A stretch of 8,740 bases of DNA, from positions 1-8,740 of the forward strand of contig JAIRLR010000003.1 in NCBI GenBank assembly GCA_031259195.1, read 5' to 3'. The stretch's first letter is position 1. Each line of letters begins with the position of its first letter. This DNA is from Streptococcaceae bacterium (GTDB lineage Bacteria; Bacillota; Bacilli; Lactobacillales; Streptococcaceae). Positions 6,551-8,740 of this stretch are shown one piece after another. The notes under the pieces were generated by a model that made no database searches, was not told where the DNA came from, and saw only the letters and a program-made list of their open reading frames with translations. The position numbers and the translations under genes are program-made.

Positions 6551-7573
6551 TTAGAAACTTCGAGTAAAATATCGTTTTCTTGTAATATATTTTGTATCTT
6601 TTATTAACTGCTCTACAGCCAATATAATATCTGAAATTTGTGGAATACTTGCATTTTCGAGCATTTTCGCTACAGGGGTAGGAGTAAATGCTGCACCCAG
6701 CCGTTTAATCGGCATCTTCAATGAATGAAAAGCGCGTGATTCAGCAAGCATTGCCGCGATTTCTGCACCAAACCCACTTGTTTTAACTTCTTCTGTAGCA
6801 ATTAAAACCCGTCCTGTTTTCACAACAGAGTCAATCAATGTTTCCTTATCTAAAGGTATCAATGTTCTTGGATCCACTACTTCAACCGCAATTCCTTGCA
6901 AAGCTAGCCTTTGAGCAGCTAGTAGTGCCTTACTGACCATTTGCGCAGTCGCAATAATTGTAACATCACTTCCAGTGCGCTTAACATCCGCTACTCCTAT
7001 TGGTAATAAATATTTTTCATCTGGAACTTCCATTGCTTCATCATACAGCATTTTATGTTCAAAAAAAATAACAGGATTTTCCTCTTTAATCGCTGCAAGC
7101 AACAATCCCTTAGCATCATAAGCATTAGATGGCTCAATCACTACCAGTCCTGGAATATGGGTAAACCAACTTTCTAAGCTTTGTGAATGTTGAGCACCAG
7201 CCCCTGTCCCTGTTCCAAAAGGTGCGCGGATAACCATTGGCAAGGTAATGTTACCATTACTCATATAATGAATTTTGGCTGCCTGATTGACAATTTGATC
7301 CATCGCAATCGTAATGAAATCACCAAAATGCAACTCCATAACCGGGCGCATGCCCATTATCGCAGATCCTACGCAAATCCCAGCAATCGCACTTTCCGAA
7401 ATTGGTACTTCGCGTACGCGTTCAGGACCAAACTGCTCTATTAAGCCGCAAACGACATCAAAGCCACCACCATAAACGCCAATATCCTCCCCGATTAAAT
7501 AAACTTTATCACTGGCACACATGGCTTGAGCAAGCGCTTCATTTAGAGCTTTACGATAAGTTTTTTCAGTCAA
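6551..7573 (-). CDS. Thiamine-diphosphate dehydrogenase E1 beta subunit (acetoin/pyruvate dehydrogenase type)
   Basis: With E1 alpha this subunit forms the alpha2beta2 E1 enzyme that decarboxylates a 2-oxo acid or cleaves acetoin on thiamine diphosphate and passes the acyl group to the lipoyl arm of E2. Motifs include LIGEDIG (26-32), REVPISE with the conserved Glu60, RPVMELHFGDF, DQIVNQAAKIHYMSNG, GAGAQHSQSLE with His129, and PGLVVIEPSNAYDAKGLLLAAI, all close to AcoB/PdhB. The 340 residues match the family. The TTG start overlaps the end of E1 alpha by 8 bases, with AGGTGA five bases upstream. The last 16 residues (KDTKYITRKRYFTRSF) are basic and unlike the usual ending. The substrate cannot be fixed from sequence alone: acetoin (acoB-like) is my first guess, pyruvate or branched-chain oxo acids are possible. 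Confidence 0.92.
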   Translation of the reverse strand: MTEKTYRKALNEALAQAMCASDKVYLIGEDIGVYGGGFDVVCGLIEQFGPERVREVPISESAIAGICVGSAIMGMRPVMELHFGDFITIAMDQIVNQAAKIHYMSNGNITLPMVIRAPFGTGTGAGAQHSQSLESWFTHIPGLVVIEPSNAYDAKGLLLAAIKEENPVIFFEHKMLYDEAMEVPDEKYLLPIGVADVKRTGSDVTIIATAQMVSKALLAAQRLALQGIAVEVVDPRTLIPLDKETLIDSVVKTGRVLIATEEVKTSGFGAEIAAMLAESRAFHSLKMPIKRLGAAFTPTPVAKMLENASIPQISDIILAVEQLIKDTKYITRKRYFTRSF

Positions 7574-8546
7574 TCAACTCACCTACTCTTCCTGCATAAA
7601 CATTCGCACACAGCACATCTAATGAAGGAGCTTTATCTCTTTTAACATAGGCAAAAACCGTTTTTAGCTCCAACACTTGCTCTTCTTGAATGCTTTTTAC
7701 CTCCTCTATTGAAAGATGTCCTTCATCAATCATCTTTTGCTTAAAGCGAATAATTGGATCATTTTCTCTTTTCCAGCGCTCGTACTCTTCTTTGGAGCGA
7801 TACACTTCCTCATCAGACTTTGAATGACCAGCTTGACGATAAGTCATAGCTTCAACTAACATTGGCCCCAAGTCCTTACGTGCATCATCAGCAGCCTCTT
7901 TTAAGGTTGCTTCTACTAACTCCAAATCATTCCCGTCAATTGTAACTCCTTTCATCCCATAACTTTCGGCACGTTTTGATAACTTATCAATATTTACCAT
8001 TTTTTTAATGTCACTGCTCATTGCATAACGATTATTTTCAACCACAAAAATAACAGGCAAATGCCAAATGGAAGCAATGTTTGCCGCTTCATGAAAACTT
8101 CCTTGATTGACAGCGCCATCTCCTGCAAAACATACCACAACTTCTCCAGTTTTTTGCATAACACTAGCCAGCGCAGCTCCTGTTGCAATCGGAAATCCAC
8201 CACCGACAATTCCATTAGAACCTAATGCTCCAATCTCCATATCGAAAAGGTGCATACTGCCCCCTTTCCCCTGATTTAAACCTGTTTTTTTACCAAGAAT
8301 CTCCGCCAACATCCCGTAAGTAGACATCCCCTTAGCAATAGAATGCCCATGATTACGATGGGTCGAAGTCATTAAATCCCTTGCATGCAATGCATTCGTT
8401 ACCCCTACGGCAACTGCTTCCTGTCCAACACATGAATGAATTGTGCCATGGATCTTTCCTTCTTGATATAAACTCTGTAGTTTTTGTTCAAATAATCGAA
8501 TTCGCCACATCTGAGTCAAGCAGTACCTAGCCTTTTCTCGTCTCAC
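7566..8546 (-). CDS. Thiamine-diphosphate dehydrogenase E1 alpha subunit (acetoin/pyruvate dehydrogenase type)
   Basis: This subunit carries most of the thiamine diphosphate site. The ThDP motif runs from GDG (142-144) through GSFHEAANIASIWHLPVIFVVENN to NN (171-172). Other family signatures are GTIHSCVGQEAVAVGV, STHRNHGHSIAKG, GKGGSMHLFD and the phosphorylation-loop-like TYRQAGHSKSDEEVYRSKEE. I chose GTG at 8544-8546, giving 326 residues, because AAGGAG lies eight bases upstream; a longer frame from GTG 8588 would place this ribosome binding site inside the gene. It overlaps E1 beta by 8 bases and is surely cotranscribed with it. Upstream is a candidate promoter partly supplied by the second repeat element. 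No E2 or E3 gene is visible on either side. Confidence 0.92.
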   Translation of the reverse strand: MRREKARYCLTQMWRIRLFEQKLQSLYQEGKIHGTIHSCVGQEAVAVGVTNALHARDLMTSTHRNHGHSIAKGMSTYGMLAEILGKKTGLNQGKGGSMHLFDMEIGALGSNGIVGGGFPIATGAALASVMQKTGEVVVCFAGDGAVNQGSFHEAANIASIWHLPVIFVVENNRYAMSSDIKKMVNIDKLSKRAESYGMKGVTIDGNDLELVEATLKEAADDARKDLGPMLVEAMTYRQAGHSKSDEEVYRSKEEYERWKRENDPIIRFKQKMIDEGHLSIEEVKSIQEEQVLELKTVFAYVKRDKAPSLDVLCANVYAGRVGELID

Positions 8547-8604
8547 AGAATTGACTCCTTCTCTAGAAGCTATCATAAAAACTTTCACAAATATTTTAAA
8601 ATTT

Positions 8605-8632
8605 ATAATAACAACCTCTTAGAACCTGTTAA
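8605..8632 (-). promoter_or_regulatory. Hybrid promoter for the E1 genes using the element's TTAACA as -35
   Basis: On the minus strand TTAACA (8627-8632) lies inside the terminal repeat of the element at 8622 onward. TATTAT (8605-8610) lies in the flanking DNA, 16 bases away. Each box matches the sigma-A consensus at five of six positions. Transcription would start near 8598 and give a leader of about 50 bases before the E1 alpha GTG. TATAAA at 8602-8607 is an alternative -10 with a longer spacer. Confidence 0.5.
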
Positions 8633-8740
8633 CTTGTCTCGCTATTGATGGATCCCGTTATACAAGTTGTAATCAAGCAAAGCTTGAAACAACTTGTAAA
8701 CCTGCCAGGTTTTTTTGAGAAATTTTTGTGCATTTCTAGG
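8622..8740. mobile_element. Second, diverged copy of the MITE-like element, cut by the window end
   Basis: GAACCTGTTAAC at 8622-8633 equals the first 12 bases of the element at 4074-4291. The next 24 bases diverge. Then the internal hairpin, including a run of 25 identical bases from TGTAATCAAGC onward, and the CAGG plus T-run segment align with the reverse complement of copy 1. The two copies therefore have opposite orientation in the window. Only 119 bases are visible, so the far end and target duplication cannot be checked. It carries no coding frame. Confidence 0.8.
8657..8701 (+). repeat. Conserved internal hairpin of the element, copy 2
   Basis: GTTATACAAGTTGT (8657-8670) pairs with ACAACTTGTAAAC (8689-8701) with one unpaired base. 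Inside is CAAGC-aaa-GCTTG (8674-8686). Just after it AACCT-GCC-AGGTT (8699-8711) forms a second short stem running into seven Ts, so the plus-strand reading resembles a terminator. Confidence 0.7.

Noticed and set aside
8547..8588. Longer E1 alpha starting at GTG 8588
   Set aside because: The extra 14 residues are translated from the leader that holds AAGGAG, and the GTG at 8544-8546 has ideal spacing to that site.
1..8740. CRISPR array, tRNA or rRNA gene
   Set aside because: No regularly spaced direct repeats, cloverleaf-like segments or rRNA-like conserved stretches were seen on reading both strands.

Overview
The window looks like chromosomal DNA from a low-GC Gram-positive bacterium (Bacillota). 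The evidence is the AT-rich coding style, strong AGGAGG-type ribosome binding sites, frequent TTG starts, the delta subunit gene rpoE directly before pyrG, a lipoprotein-type MetQ, and U-tailed intrinsic terminators. The protein flavour (RpoE beginning MELSVFEG, the MetNIQ set, MiaA) suggests Lactobacillales and most likely Enterococcaceae. That placement is an impression from memory, not a database result.

Left part, plus strand: miaA (tRNA dimethylallyltransferase, TTG start), then a 291-base spacer with a terminator-like hairpin, a promoter and a palindromic operator candidate. Next comes a methionine ABC importer operon, metN-metI-metQ, closed by a perfect 18-bp terminator hairpin. metN is broken by a frameshift: the ATPase core is intact, but the C-terminal NIL (methionine-sensing) domain lies in the -1 frame. 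The NIL frame still overlaps the metI start, as expected in an intact operon.

Middle, about 3.84-4.33 kb, between convergent operons: remains of a small unidentified ORF on the minus strand, interrupted by a 218-bp transposase-less element. The element has perfect 18-bp terminal inverted repeats and a 3-bp TAA target duplication. Removing it and one TAA copy in silico rejoins an ATG to the small ORF, which also carries a separate frameshift.

Right part, minus strand, in transcription order: a second, diverged copy of the same element (cut by the window edge), thiamine-diphosphate dehydrogenase E1 alpha and E1 beta (acetoin/pyruvate dehydrogenase type, 8-bp overlap), rpoE and pyrG. No E2 or E3 gene follows E1 beta; rpoE begins 31 bases after it. 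A terminator hairpin sits immediately before the pyrG ribosome binding site, where the pyrG attenuators of Gram-positive bacteria lie.

The main unexpected element is the small repeat family. Its two copies share a long hairpin with two compensatory base-pair changes. Its terminal repeat carries an outward TTAACA that, at the second copy, pairs with a TATTAT box 16 bp away to form a plausible hybrid promoter for the E1 genes and perhaps for rpoE-pyrG. I see no CRISPR array, rRNA, tRNA, transposase gene, or clearly new multi-gene system.
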